A stretch of 64,000 nucleotides of DNA from Aulostomus chinensis. Lineage: Eukaryota > Chordata > Actinopteri > Syngnathiformes > Aulostomidae. The stretch lies in assembly GCA_037954235.1 (NCBI GenBank), contig JBBMOA010000013.1, forward strand, positions 8,784,501 through 8,848,500, in the 5' to 3' direction. The translations under genes and the position numbers were made by a program. The notes under the pieces are model-generated. The model was given only the letters and a program-made list of their open reading frames with translations, was not told where the DNA came from and searched no databases. This document shows, piece after piece, positions 1-12,861 of the stretch (position 1 is the first letter of the stretch; every line of letters begins with the position of its first letter).

Positions 1-177
1 ACAGCATTTCTGTGGCCAAGCGAACAGTGCTGATTCAGTGTATATCTCTAATATAAAGAGTTCTGGTTGTCTTACCAACTCAGCAGTGCTGAGGAGATAG
101 TTGAATGCCAGTTGCTCTCCTTGACAGAACGGCACAATGAAGCAGATCGCAACAGAACCAAGATGAAACAGCCTCAT
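1..177 (-). other. Open frame at window edge with signal-peptide-like start, unassigned
   Basis: An ATG at 177 opens 59 codons with no stop before the window edge. The start (MRLFHLGSVAICFIVPFC) is hydrophobic and looks like a signal peptide. I recognise no family, and chance is the simplest explanation for so short a frame within an intron. Confidence 0.12.
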
Positions 178-1170
178 CAACAGACCTAGCTGACCTGCTG
201 CCTTCAGATTTGTAAAGAGAGGCATGCTAGCACATTCACACTCATATATACAGTTATTATAATATTGTAACAATCTAATGAATGAGCTCAGTTAAGTGCC
301 CTAGCCCGGCAGCAGTGACATCGAGGGAATAATCAAGATTTTCTCACTAACCCTCTCTCTGATCCTACTTGTCACTTTGATCATAATGACTGAATGGCAG
401 GAAAGAGATGGAATAAAGTCAGTCAACTACCTCAGGACCATGGACAGGAACCACTACCCAGCACTGTAATGCTGTGGATATGTCAGAGCCACAGATTTAG
501 TTTTAGTTTAGATTATGTGGTCCTTTCACTTGGTTGTAGACTGAAGCCCTGGCTCATTGCGACTACCGTTTTAACAGAAAATTCTTAAGATATCTTGAAT
601 TAGAATGCTAAGAATTAAAGACCCAAAAAAAACCACAATAGCTATCCAACCAATCCAGAAGCAAAAAGGACAAATATAATCACACAAATGGCTGGATCAA
701 CCATACTCATATTAATCTATTTATTATTACATCCATCAAGGAGGTAACGAGATTCATATAGAATATAAAGAATATAACTTTGTATTTGTTTGCAGTGGCG
801 CCTCCCTCCATGGCCAGAATGTAACATGAGTGTAGCAGTGGTTGTTGCAATCAATAATCAATACAATCAAATGGAGTAGCTACACTGACCACATTCTCAA
901 AAAAGCCACATGATGGCTGGTCTACTTCCGTTTCCTTCTCCAGGCAAAGAGAATGACAGAAAGTCCAGTTTGCCCTGCCCACCTGTAAGCAGGCCCAATC
1001 AGTCAAGGAGGCAAATGAGGACAAAAAGTCCAATGTGTCCTTTGCCATGAAGCTTTTTCTATTCCTGCATTGCACCAACTTTTGTCCAACACCAATTTCA
1101 CCTTCACAGGCTGACTGCCTTATATGAGGTCATCCAATCTACCTAGTTTATTTTTCATAAAAATCACAAC

Positions 1171-1548
1171 TGGCTGCACGGTGGTGCAGTGGTTCACACT
1201 GTCGCCTCACAGCAAGAAGGTACCGGGTTTGAGTCCCGGCTCCATCACGGGATCTTTCTGTGTGGAGTCTCCATGTTCTCCCTGTTCCTGTGTGGGTTCT
1301 CTCTGGTACTCCAGCTTCCTCCACAGTCCAAAGACATGAAGAGAGGACGAGGCTGATTGCTACTCTAAATTGACTGTAGGTGTGACTGTGAGTGTGAATG
1401 GTTGTCTGTCTCTATGTGTTGGTCCTGAGATGGACTGGTGACCTGTCCAGGGTGAACCCCGCCTCTCGCCCGTTGACGCTGTGATAGGCTCCAGCCCCCC
1501 CCCCCGACTCTTAATAATAGGAATAAGCGGAAGACGATGGATGGATGG
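1171..1548 (+). mobile_element. Full-length tRNA-headed SINE-like element with 12-bp target-site duplication
   Basis: It begins CTGCACGGTGGTGCAGTGG, which contains a pol III A-box-like motif. Next come a degenerate B-box (GGTTTGAGTCC), the characteristic TGTGTGGAGTCTCCATG and GACTGGTGACCTGTCC blocks, and a terminal ATGGATGGATGG tail. The 12-bp sequence AAAAATCACAAC flanks it exactly on both sides (1159-1170 and 1549-1560). That direct repeat is the hallmark of LINE-driven retrotransposition, so both ends are certain. The body is very common in teleosts; I do not assign a database family name. Confidence 0.9.
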
Positions 1549-2150
1549 AAAAATCACAACTACATATATACACACATAGTCTTAATTGGTATATATACAC
1601 CCAAAAACCTCATAAATAACAAAAATGGGGGGAAAAATTACATAATACATTTACTTGAAACCAGCAAATGTCTGTCTATCCACTTTCCACTTCTTACCCC
1701 TCCAGAACAATTAGTAAGTATGCGAGACCCTCGGGAACTCTTTTGCCTGAACACCCTGGAAGTAGGTGGACACACACTGGTCCTCAAAGGAACTCAATTC
1801 AGGTGTTAAAATTGTACTGAATAGGTTTTACCATTAAGACACTCTTTGCCCCATTTGCATTATTTTTTGAATGTGCATCATCAACTCATTCACAGGTGAA
1901 CAACAGGTGGTCCTCCCTGTGAAATGCAAGAGCCACGGCAGCTGCCTGACAATCAAACAACAATCAACCAATGAAGACTGATATTGTTAAAATTCTACCA
2001 GTGTGTTTATTCAACCCATATCATGTGTTCATCAGTTTTCCTTAACATGCTAATGTGGATAATCTATCATTTTATAGTCAAACTAATGAGTAGTAATCGT
2101 GACTTGTCATTACACTGCCTCAGAGCAAAAGCAGAGCCAGTGGAGGAAGT

Positions 2151-2176
2151 AAAAAAAAAAAAAAAAAAAAAAAAAA
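2151..2176 (+). repeat. 26-base poly-A run
   Basis: An uninterrupted A run. No upstream retrocopy or flanking duplication was recognised. Confidence 0.85.
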
Positions 2177-2850
2177 TCAAAGCCCTGCCCAGCTGACTTT
2201 ACAAGATGCCCTTCAGAATTTTAGGTATAACAGGACAAGTGGATCCAAACCATGACAGTAACATGGCCTCAACCGCACAACAGAGCCAGCTGATCCCTCC
2301 CTTTAGGAGTGAAGATTTCAGGTTGGTATCCCTCCTTGAAAAACACCAAACATGCGCTCAGGATATGCTAAAGGGTGACTCGTTTGACCCTTCCTCCACA
2401 TCTCTGTAGTCAAGCCATCATCTTTGTAATGAGGGCTTTATGCACTGCGACCCTGCTATAATAAAATATGTTGCTAACACAGTCTGCATTGACATTCTCA
2501 GTCACCTGAGGAAGAGGTGCTCTGCAGTTCTTTCTTTCATATCACATTAATGCACGAGCATTATGATCATTAAATGTGAGCTTTTGAGTTAGTTAGTTTA
2601 TGAGCGTGACAGATAGCTCGGGGCGTGTGCCCTTTTCAAATCATAAATTAACAGAGGGGCCCTAGCAGGAGACAGTGAGGAGTAGCGGGCTTGAGATCAA
2701 GATTTGGGATGTTTTTAAAAGGAAACGTAAAGAAAAAGACATAGGTACAGTCGATATTTTTCTTTTTTTTTAATTTCAATACGATAAATTAAGAATTGAG
2801 AATAATTGGAGATTTGTGAGTCGTGCAGATAATGCATTTGGTAGATTAAG

Positions 2851-2853
<3 letters not shown>

Positions 2854-2909
<56 letters not shown>
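2854..2909. repeat. (TA)n microsatellite
   Basis: About 28 TA units. Confidence 0.95.
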
Positions 2910-2915
<6 letters not shown>

Positions 2916-3330
2916 TTTCAGTTGTGACTGAACCTCCTGCCATCTGCTCCTCAACTACAAACCCTTCGTCAAAGTCACTTACAACTCATCTAACCATCTT
3001 GATCTGAAATCTGCCCTGCATTTCTATACCTGCCACAGATCATGACTCGAAACTGTGCAATACACCTGTGTGGAAGCATCTGGATTCATTGTGTTTCTCC
3101 ATTCATTTATTCGTTTGTCACCTGTCAGGCTGACTGTGTGAGTTGTGAGGGGAAGTTCAGGACCACCAACAAACAGAGACTAATGTGAGTCATCGTCCCC
3201 TTTCTCAGCTTATATCTGCACAGTGCACACCAGAGGATACTATGAAGCGAATTAAGAAACATGGGAGACCTCACATATAACAACAGATTTAAACAACTTT
3301 TCAACATTTAATTGTAACACACTTACTGGA

Positions 3331-3613
3331 CAGGGGTTGCTCAAATTTTTCAGTTAAAGGGCCAAAACTTAAGTCCAATGGAATGCTAAGGGCCAAATGA
3401 AAAAAAAAAGAAAAAAAAGATTGACATCCTGAACAAATTGTGAAAAAAAAACAATTAGGGGTCAGAAACTGTATTAACAGTGATTTACAGTATATTTGTA
3501 AACATGTTTTTTTTGGTCATTTTTGTATTATCAGTGCTCTCATTATTATTCTTATTATTTTATACGCGGTAGGCCAAACTGATTGGCCTGCTGGCCCCAC
3601 CTTGGCTTCCCTG
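3331..3613 (+). mobile_element. Probable non-autonomous hAT-like fragment
   Basis: The left end CAGGGGTTGCTCAAATTTTT and the internal phrases AAAGGGCCAAAACTTAAGTC and GAAACTGTATTAACAGTGAT resemble a common teleost 'CAGGGG...GGGCCAAA' repeat. The right end GGCTTCCCTGAG is a weak inverted counterpart. I see no target-site duplication, so it is old or my ends are inexact. Class assignment is from memory. Confidence 0.4.
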
Positions 3614-6123
3614 AGCTAGATAATTCAATCAAGATGCAGCACCACATGCTTGGAATTAACCCTATTTGTTTTCAGAGGGGTTATTCAAATGACACATAGG
3701 CGCTCACCTGATCAAACATGACATCTGATAACAACAAACATGAAGGCAGGCAGTTGTAAACTGGCTTCATTTTAGCGTGCCATGTTTTTCTTGAAAAGAG
3801 GAAACGATGTGGATGATGTCATGGCTGAGAGGAAGGATTGAGGTTGGCTTATATATTTTACAGTGCAAACTGAAGGTGAGTTGGAAATAAAGTGTTATTG
3901 CCTCAAATGGGTAGCTGCTACTCTGTCGGTGATGATTCCTGGTCGGCTTGCTATCATTGGCTGTCTGCTCAATATTCCATGGCTATGTGTCTCATGCTAC
4001 AGGTTTTCAAGAGCCTCCAATCCAGATGGCAACATTAAGATTATGTTCGCAAACCTCCTCAAATGGCAGGTTAATTTGAGGAGATCTGTTCAAGTCATCC
4101 TGAAAGTGAGTGTAATGGTCTGACTATAATTAGCGGGGTGCCAGTTTGCTCAACTGCCAAACAATATGTCCTCAGGGTGAATCAGTATTTCTTTTGTTTG
4201 TTACAAGTTTGTCAGATGCCCATGCAGTAAATTTCATAATAAATGTATGTGATAAAACAATTTTTCTCATAAATCTAGGTGAATGCACAACCAAGCAATA
4301 AAGCCCACAGACAATGCACTACCAACACAAATAGCTTTCAAGTTCAAATTAAATGTATTGCAGTTAAACACAAATCAATCAAGGCAAAACAGGACACACA
4401 AAGTAACAATGTAATCAGTCTCTTCCAGCAATTTAAAAATCCAGTCCGTAATTTACATCCCTGCTAAAGTAATCTCCAGCTCAAAATGAACTCTGGGCTC
4501 AGCTCATCAGTGCAGTTCTTGAAAACAAAATGTGGCATTTCAAATATGCAGCATTTCAGTTCATTCAACAACAACAAAAAAAAGGCGAAAAGGAAAAAGC
4601 AAAAATTCATGGATTCACCAGAGTATCTCACCGCGTCTGGTCGAGTAAATTCAAGTCCGTCTGTCACTGTCCATCAAGCAGAGGGTAAAAGCCTCCAGGG
4701 GCCAGGGGCTACAGCAAGGATAAGTTGTGAATATGATCTGCTGCTCAGTTCTCCTGGAACTGGATGGCCTGAGGTTCTAGCAAGGCAGTCTCACAAGACA
4801 AGAAACGCTGACTTTTTTTCCTGGAAATTAATGATGATACCAAAAATCAAAATGCATGCTGCTCCACAGTGGTCTCAATGCTTCCTTAGGTGCACTGCCA
4901 CCATCTGGGATGCTTGTCACCATTTAAAGGAGGGACATTTGCAGAGGAATGGCAATGAGTGGAGTTTGTGGGTGGAGATAAATGCAAGTTATCCCCCGTG
5001 GCAGAGATAGCTGATCGCTACATGAGAACATCCCTAGATCATCAGGTAGAGCAAATTAGAACCCAAATGTCCCGATTACCCTGCAGTGTGTACCTAGTTC
5101 TACACAAGGTGAGGGTCAAATTCAGTCAACTGACTGGCAGTACTCAGAAAGGAACTGCACACTGCAATTCCAGTGTCTCTCACTCAAAGCTGCTACATTG
5201 ACTAGTTACTTGTGCATTTCTGTCATGTAGCACTCAGTCTCCCAGATCCATCCCTGACCTTCAAGTTCACCTGCCCTACCCCTGATGTGGCTCAACCCCA
5301 TGTTATTGGTGTACCCTCTCTTGTCTCTTGGGTTTGCCTCGATTTGTCTGCTCCCTGTTACCACTGTTGTCTGATATTCCTGTGTACCACCCTGTATTTG
5401 ATCAAAATCATGCTTTTGAGTCCTGTCAGTCATTCTACTTATTATAATTTCATTTCATTATAAAACTGCTCTCGTGAAAAACAGTAGCCTGCAATAACTG
5501 ATGCAATCCAGATCTTTAAAGATTTCTATAGAATCTCGAAACTCGAGTGGCTATATTCTTCCCTCTTATAGCATGCATACACACAAGCAGAAACAGAATC
5601 ACTAGGACGTAATGCACATGGACATTAGGAGCAAATTTTTGCAATTGTGAGGACCGCATGCATGAGCACAGAGCAGGAGCATCTCAGCACATGGAGGAGA
5701 GACTGAGTACATTATTAGTAGAAAGAATCCAGATCAGCAGGTGGGTAGATTTCAGCAAAGACCAATCACATCGGCTTTAAAAGCCGCAGCAGCAGGAGAA
5801 ACAGGATGAGAAGAGCTCTGAGAGAGAGAAGAAAATATTTAGCTCTGTAAAGCACCTCAAGGTCTGAAAACTTAGGGCACACAAGCAGACTCCACCATTT
5901 ATCAAGGGTGCCAGGGAGGCAGACGCAAGGCCATTTTTTTTCTGCTTTCATTTTAGGTACTTATAGCTTATTCATTACACTGATTCATTACAGAATACAA
6001 ATTACAGACTGAAAAAATGTTGATAATTTGGGAGTCACTTGTAAACTCAAGCGACATAACAAAGTTCAATACCAGCAGCAGGTCAATCAGATCTATCAAT
6101 CAATCACTGTCTACAAATTGACA

Positions 6124-6256
6124 CTCCATCCATACATACATTTCTACCGCTTATCCCAGCAGCTTTTGGGCGAGAGGCGGGGTTCACCATGGATAGGTCG
6201 CCAGTCCATCGCAGGGCCAACAGATATAGACAGAAAACCATTCACACTCACAACCA
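6124..6256 (-). mobile_element. Truncated copy of the same SINE-like element
   Basis: The CCATCCATAC tail, CTACCGCTTATCCCAGCAGC, the GCGAGAGGCGGGGTTCACC block and the CAGTCCATCGCAGGGCCAAC block match the 3' half of the copies at 38630 and 52164. It stops abruptly at CACACTCACAACC, where a 13-bp inverted repeat begins. The tRNA-like head is missing. Confidence 0.8.
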
Positions 6257-6298
6257 TAACCCTGTTAATTTTATATATATATAATCAGGGTTATGGTT
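6252..6298. repeat. 13-bp perfect inverted repeat at a repeat breakpoint
   Basis: The arms are AACCATAACCCTG (6252-6264) and CAGGGTTATGGTT (6286-6298), separated by a 21-nt TA-rich loop. It sits exactly where the truncated SINE-like copy ends. Confidence 0.8.
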
Positions 6299-8565
6299 CT
6301 TTAACCCTACTCCTGTTGTAAAAAAGGAAAAGAAAATACTGCTGGTAGCTGAGGCAAAATTCAGCTTTAAAACTAACCTTTAATACATGCCTTTGTTCTC
6401 AAAATATTATCACAATATCTCACCTACTCATGTATCTTTTGCACCGTCACAACATGGGTGACGCTCAATGTGTCACCGCCAATCAATGCACTTTTTCCCT
6501 GATATGTTTGGCACAAATCAGCAACAATGACAGCAGGCTGTATCAAACATGGTTATGCCATCATCTTCTGCCTCTGTCAGAAGGAGACAGATGCAGCAGC
6601 TCAAAGAGTGTCACATCTGCCCTATTTGCTGTCGCACATTTTCAATCCCACCAAGTCAGAAGCCTTTTTATTAAACGGTTTGCTGTGACTCCACTTTTAG
6701 TTTCACAGTTGTTTCATTTCTCTCTGCTGCTGTTTTAAGATGATGCTCATTTCTCTGTATCATCCGAGTTTCAGTGGGATTAATACTGCATGATACATGG
6801 TACCATATTGTATATAGGGTAGGTAAATGTGTGCCTCCAGTTGCGCAATTTTAATCTTTGTAATGGAGGCCACCAACATAGAATAAAAAAAACAAACCTT
6901 AATCCATGACAAACTGTATTCTGGAGGCAGGCTAGTCTTGCATCCAAATCAACAGAAAGAAAGTTATTAAAAAAACAAACAAACACTGGGAATGGATAAT
7001 CAGGAGAAGGGAAGAAATGTATCAGAAACTCGCTAGTGTTCCATAACCAATACATCTGTTTTTGAAATTCCCTGAATTATTGATCTGAATGTTTATAATG
7101 TACAAAATTGCCCCCTGTGACATGCAGAGACATTTTTACATTGCTTGCAGCCAACAGTCGAAGCACAGATATTGTTTTCATTTGCACAATACACAACAAA
7201 GTCACATTAAAGGTCCTGAAAGCTGAGTATCAATTACATTTTGTACATATAACACATTATATGGAATTGGTCTATTTTGTGTCAACTATGATTAACTGAC
7301 TCATCACAAAAGAACTAAAAGGTGACTGCCCAGTTTTGGTTCAGCTGCCATTATGGAAGTAAATTCCCCACTGAGTTAATCGATTGATGAGTTTTACACC
7401 TTCAAATAAAGTGAGAACATAAAATATAACCTACAAAACTGTGCATATGAAATCAGGAGGAACTACTTCCCCCACAGTAACAAAAAAAAACAAAACCAAA
7501 ACCAAAAAAACCCCAAATAGTAGTAAATTAGTAGTTTATAATAGCATTTCTTGACCAAATTATATTTTTGTTCTTGCTAGCTAAGTTTAATTGAAATCTA
7601 GCTTAACTGGAATTTTCACTTGCAGAAACCACACTACTGAGCTTGATGGCAGGCCACACACATATCGTTATGCACAATGACTCAATGATTAGTCGCACTA
7701 CAGTAAACACAATGCAAAACACAGAAAACAAACCTGGTGGTTGAGCTTCCAACTGTGTCTGATCTTTGTTCTCCTGTGTAATTATCTGGGTACATTTTAG
7801 GTTTTCCACTGTTGAGTGGATAAAAAAGTTTAAAAGCATCAATTTAGATTCTTAAGAATTGGTGGGCCGAACATTGTTGACTACTTCATTAAAAGACGAA
7901 AAACAACAAAAAAAAATAGTTTCAATACATTTTACCTTACATATTTTGGCTTTGACTTCTGTTGGTCCACCAGCTATCAGTCCAAGTTTATTCCACTATG
8001 TTTTGCTTGGCACTGATTTACAGCCAAGCAAACAGTTAAATGAAATAAATATACTGGTGCAATTTAGGTTAATTTGTGTGAACAAAAATTAATGTTTTTG
8101 AAAGGTCAGCATTTACTCGAGTGCTTTCAGGATATTACTATTTGCTCCTGCTGTAAATGTATTCTGTCATATTTACCTGTGATTTGTGTTTGACACAAAC
8201 AGAGCCACAGCAAAGCCACAAAATATAGAAGGAAATAATTATCAGTGCTTGTTTTTTAAATTGACTCATAGTCTAACTCAACCAAGCCAACTAAAGCCCC
8301 TTTCACACTGCACCAAAAATGTGGATGAACATGGGTGTTTGGGAACTCTGAAAGTATTTCGACCTGCCTCCACCAACCCTCCAAGCGACCCGGGTGTTTA
8401 GCGGCTCGCCTCGCCTCTGCTTGGCTTGTCTGCAGTGTGAAAAAGGCAACCTGTGTTGTCTCAAGTTTCCCGCGATCTTCCTGTCACATTCTGATTTTGT
8501 CACTGTGCCGCCTGTCAGGCTGTCATTGTGGAAGCTCCAGAAAAAAATAAATAAAACAATAAAAT

Positions 8566-8586
8566 TGGGCTGGGCTGGGCTGGGCT
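8566..8586 (+). repeat. (GGGCT)4 short tandem repeat
   Basis: Four GGGCT units inside the Harbinger-like element. Confidence 0.8.
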
Positions 8587-8708
8587 GTGAGAGCTGCTCA
8601 CTCATCTCTCAATAAAGTTTTGGCCTCTGCCATTAGATCAGTCTTCCTGTTGATGTCCCTGAGACTCTATTTCACTCCTTTTTTTCAAACAATTTACATG
8701 TGTATGAT

Positions 8709-9044
8709 CCATCCATTCCTCCATCCATTGTCTTCCACTTTTTCCTATTAAGGGTCGCGGGGCGGCTGGAGCCTATCCCAGCGGAGGTGGGGTTCACCCT
8801 GGACAGGTCACCAGTCCATCTCAGGGCCAACACATAGAGACAGACAACCATTCACACTCACAGTCACACCGACAGTCAATTTAGAGTATCAATCAGCCTC
8901 GTCCCCTCTTGATGTCTTTGGACTGTGGGAGGAAGCTGGAGTACCAGAGAGAACCCACACAGGAACAGGGAGAACATGGAGACTCACACAGAAAGATCCC
9001 GTGATGGAGCCGGGACTCAAACCCAGAACCTTCTTGCTGTGAGC
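8709..9044 (-). mobile_element. SINE-like copy, truncated at its tRNA head, nested in a DNA transposon
   Basis: It has the CCATCCATTCCTCCATCC tail, the GGTTCACCCTGGACAGGTC block and the CTTGATGTCTTTGGACTGTG block, and stops after CCTTCTTGCTGTGAG. The rest of the head is absent, as expected for a 5'-truncated insertion. The copy separates the left part of the surrounding transposon from its Myb-like frame, so it inserted later. Confidence 0.85.
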
Positions 9045-9068
9045 GTTCTTCACAACTTTTTATCGATT

Positions 9069-9218
9069 ATGGCACCGTACTGGCAAGATCGTGAAGTCCG
9101 CGAGCTGCTCATCATCCGCGGTGAAGAAGAGATGCGGCAGCAGATTTCTGGAACCGTACGGAACACGGTCATTTATGGGAACATCACCAGCATTTTGCGG
9201 GAACGTTCGACTCAATGA
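9069..9218 (+). pseudogene. Truncated Myb/SANT-like DNA-binding domain from a transposon
   Basis: The 49-codon frame starts MAPYWQDREVRELLIIRGEE and continues through RQQISGTVRN, VIYGNI and LRER before a stop. The spacing (W...D.EVR.LL...GEEE..QQ..G..RN..VY..I...LRER) matches the first two helices of the Myb/SANT-like trihelix domain found in transposon accessory proteins and derived host genes. The stop falls just before the expected third (recognition) helix, so the domain is incomplete and presumably non-functional. It lies between the inverted ends at 8298 and 9409, directly beside a nested SINE. Confidence 0.6.
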
Positions 9219-10468
9219 CATCCATGCTGTCGTTAGTTTACCACGCACCCTGTTGTCAGGGTGATGACATACGAGAGAGAAAAACACAGGCACGCAGGCC
9301 TCACGGGGGGAGCTCGGACCCACATCTCCTGGAAGATTGAATGCGCCCTGATGCCGAGCAAACGCGGGTACAAAAACCCACTTTGACGCGTGTTTCAGTG
9401 TGAAAGGGTTGTTACTGTATCGTCATGGGGTCATCAAGTAAATCTTTAATAAAGTAATAAAGTAAAAGGATATAAAAAATGTCATAGTAAGAAAAATTAG
9501 TTCTATCATAATAAACGCAAACATTGATTTTTTTTTATTTATTTTTTTAACATTTACACAACTGAGTTGGGGACTGAACTGAGTTTGACCCTGTAGATAA
9601 TGGTTACCTTTTAGGATACAAACATCCTTCCACTGTGAAATTAGATCTATTACAGGGAAATGTGTCAATTTAATGAACCTAATGCCTTTAATGAGGCTCC
9701 TTATGGAACCAACAGGTACCCTGAAGCATCATCACCACAGAGCAATAAAGAACAATCAAGAGAGAGAGAGAGAGAGAAAAGGATAGACTGAAATGTGATT
9801 TGGAGGTGACTATTTGACTGCAGGGTTGTTCATTCCACATACATCAGAAGCTTCTCGTTGTTTTCATAGAGATGATTATCATTCATGACTGACATATCCT
9901 TCCCTTTCCTCATATTGGATTTAAGCATTATTCCTCAAAATGATGCACTTTACCCTCTACCTCAATAAAACCTGCAACACACACCTCATTTCTGGATCAC
10001 TGAATTAACAATGCTGATTTTAAATCAAACTCTCCTTTGTAAAACTGCCATTATAAGGTAAGTAAAGATATGATCCAATGTCTTCATTTTATGGAGCAAT
10101 ACATTTTACAATCAAAAGAAAGTTTTATGTTTGTTTCGCTGGGAGTACATGGGTTTTGCTAAAATACCTGGAAAACATTCAGTTATTCAGAGGGCTCCTA
10201 TGTAGCTCCACCAGGAAGTAGGCCAAACTGTAGGCTGCATTTGTCGCAGCACGTCAAATTAAAAACAGTCAACTTTTGGAGGAATGCACTCGAAGTCACG
10301 CGGCAGCAGCCATTCATGTAAACTGGAGATCAGACAAGCAGACACCCAAGGGAAGAAACAGTTAACTATCACGTCTGACCCAACCCTAAATTCACATGCA
10401 CACGTGTGGTGTTGTATCGCTACCAAAGTTGGGAACAGTAGCTTCATGGTTTCAGTGTTTGTGTTTCT

Positions 10469-10545
10469 GTGTATGTGTGTGTGTGTGTGTGTTTGTGTGT
10501 GTGTGTGGGTGTGTGTGTGTGTGGGTGGGTGTGTGGGTGGGGGGG
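10469..10545 (+). repeat. Interrupted (GT)n with a G-rich end
   Basis: GT units interrupted by TTT and GGG, ending in a seven-G run. Confidence 0.9.
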
Positions 10546-11539
10546 TAAATTCTGCAGCATCCACTATAGCAACAAAGACATAATCTAGTTCAAGTGCAGT
10601 CGGCTAGCTATCTTCAGCAAATGTTTGTCAAGGAATTACTTGGTGATAAATACCACACTTCAGTGTTTTTTTCTAATTATTTCAATCTTCCTTCTACAAA
10701 ATTGAAGAAAAAAAACAAACAGGCTCATCCATCAATTATAGTTTCATGGTGAGGTCACTAACCAGTTAAAAGACATTGGTATTGTGTGTATGAGGGTAAG
10801 GTGGAAATACATTAAGAGATTTGTTTTTTCTTTGATTGTGTGAGTGTACTGTATATGTCTTGATGTAATTCAGTCAAAGAGTTCATCACCCCCAAATCAA
10901 ATTCAAACATAAGCAGAGTAATACAGTGATGAGGTTTTTTTTTTTGTCTTGTTTTGTTTTGTTTTTTCATTTGAGAACTGGAATGCTGATTTGAACACTA
11001 ATTTCTTATTTTATTTCTCTAAATGTCTTGTTGACCAATCAGATTGCTCCTCAAAAAGTGCATGTGGAATGACAACAACAACTGAATATTGTAACAAAAC
11101 ACCAAGACATTCATTAAAAAAACAAAAAATAAAATCAACCCAAAAGTACTCCAATTAGCTTTCTTTGACAAGATGATCCAGTAATAATGGGTGGGTTGTA
11201 CAGAGCCGGACCTTAAATGAGGCTTGAAATAGAAAATGGCTTAGTGCTTGTGTTGTCAGCAGCAATATTCTTCAAGATTATAGATGCAATCTTAATCTGT
11301 CCTCTATCTCTCCTTAAATGCCCCGTTTGCTACCATAATGCCTGCTCCTCATATCTGATGGCCGTGTTGTGCTTAATAACAAGTTATGTCTGCAGGAAGG
11401 GAGGGGTACGTTGGGAGATAAACAAATTAACAAATGCTATTCACAGCCCCTGCAGCACCAGGGGGTATGGAAGGAGAGGAAAGAGGGCAGTAAAGAAAGA
11501 ATGGAGGACTGTGGTAGTGAATCACAACAGGGGGCAAAC

Positions 11540-11705
11540 GCTGCAATCATTTAGGTACAGCATTATCTCTGCAATCATGCATCGCCCTATTGTTGTGCTA
11601 ATCAGGAACCTTAATTTGAGACATAATATTATTGCCCCATTATTTGCTGGGTTACTTTCCTCCAAATTAATTAACAAGTCACATACATTCTACAGTGTGT
11701 TTAAG
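11540..11705. promoter_or_regulatory. Candidate conserved non-coding block
   Basis: Non-repetitive AT-rich sequence with several homeodomain-type cores (AATTAATTAAC, CTTAATTTGAG) and GCAATCAT motifs. A 166-codon open frame crosses it but resembles no protein. Conservation is inferred only from composition. Confidence 0.25.
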
Positions 11706-12124
11706 GGCTGGCAATAATGTCAATTTGATATAGCAAATAATTGTTACATTATATTTTCCTGCTGCATGCATCTTGCACCGCCAGTGCCTCTGAGCAAGCA
11801 CAGCAGTTTGGAAGAGAAAAGAGGAAAATTCAGACAAAACTGTTTTTCTATCATACCTCTGTGAGGAAAATCTCTATTTCTGTTGTTTAAAGTGTTGCAA
11901 TTCTGCAATATCCCACTGACAGACAATGCACACTGCCTTCACATATACTTCTGTATATAGTGAGATAAAACATCAGGCAAGTTGTGGATGCGAAGGCTTT
12001 CAAAAAAGACTGGAACATCCGACTGTTGTCATTACCTTTTAATCTGCTGATAAGATTTTTTCCCTTAATTAATCATGAAGCCCATTAAAACCATAGTGGA
12101 ACGTGCCCATTCTTAAGACTGAGA

Positions 12125-12209
12125 TGATTAGATTAGAATAGATTAGATTAGATTAGATTCAACTTTATTGTCATTGCACATGTCACAGTACAGGCAACGA
12201 AATGCAGAT
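12125..12209 (+). repeat. Teleost interspersed repeat fragment with (GATTA)n start
   Basis: GATTAGATTAGATT repeats lead into CAACTTTATTGTCATTGCAC and CAGGCAACGAAATGCAG. This phrase recurs throughout fish genomes as the end of an interspersed element. Family unassigned. Confidence 0.6.
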
Positions 12210-12861
12210 GATGCCATTGAGTAGCTCTTAATATTTGACCAACACTCTTAACGAAAACCCATTTAGTTTAACAGATTTAGAGACAAATAAAGGCATTGAC
12301 TCTTTATAACTGAGTGGGCAACACATAGGCAACATGTAATATTGAACCCCCTGATTAATACATGGCTAAAATAAATTCTATCCAGATTTACACCCATTTT
12401 TGATACATTGACCATTGTATCAAAATTAGGCCTACTGAACCACTGATCCATAATATGATAAGGATAATTTCTGGAAGCCAAATCGTTCTTCATTCCACCC
12501 TTTCACATGATCTCAAGAAATGTGATTGAATTTTGTCTATGAAATCTGGAAAAATACAGATGTTGTCGGCTTGCCAATGGCCATGAACAGTCTTCAGGAT
12601 CCAGGATCTAGTGTTTCAGTTGCCTCCAATAGTTTTGACTGTCTGTCCATTAATCCTCCTCCCGAAAGTTTTACAACATCAATTAAAGCTACCAAGCTGT
12701 TCTGGTTGTTGTTCACACCCCTCTGCCACTCAGCACCACAGACTACCCTGTCTGGGCACCTCACACTGTAACAATTTCTAGAGCAGAATAACGAACAGAT
12801 AAAGGATGATGCATGAGCATATCTTAAATAATTAATATGGATTTAATTTGGGGAAGTGACA

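Larger units (their letters stand above)
8298..9409. mobile_element. Harbinger-like DNA transposon remnant with inverted ends and a nested SINE
   Basis: The left end CCCTTTCACACTG (8298-8310) is the perfect reverse complement of the right end CAGTGTGAAAGGG (9397-9409). A third, imperfect copy (CAGTGTGAAAAAGG) lies inside at 8433-8446. The interior is GC-richer than the surroundings and carries a Myb/SANT-like reading frame at 9069. Inverted ends of this kind and a Myb-like accessory protein suggest a PIF/Harbinger-type element. No transposase is present. A possible 3-bp duplication (ACT) flanks slightly extended ends but is not conclusive. A SINE-like copy has inserted at 8709-9044. Confidence 0.6.

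Noticed and set aside
2151..2176. Poly-A run considered as the tail of a processed pseudogene
   Set aside because: No recognisable coding sequence upstream and no flanking duplication.
4486..5010. 174-codon plus-strand open frame, the longest in the window together with its neighbours
   Set aside because: No recognisable domain, lysine-rich low-complexity start, no splice or promoter context; likely chance.
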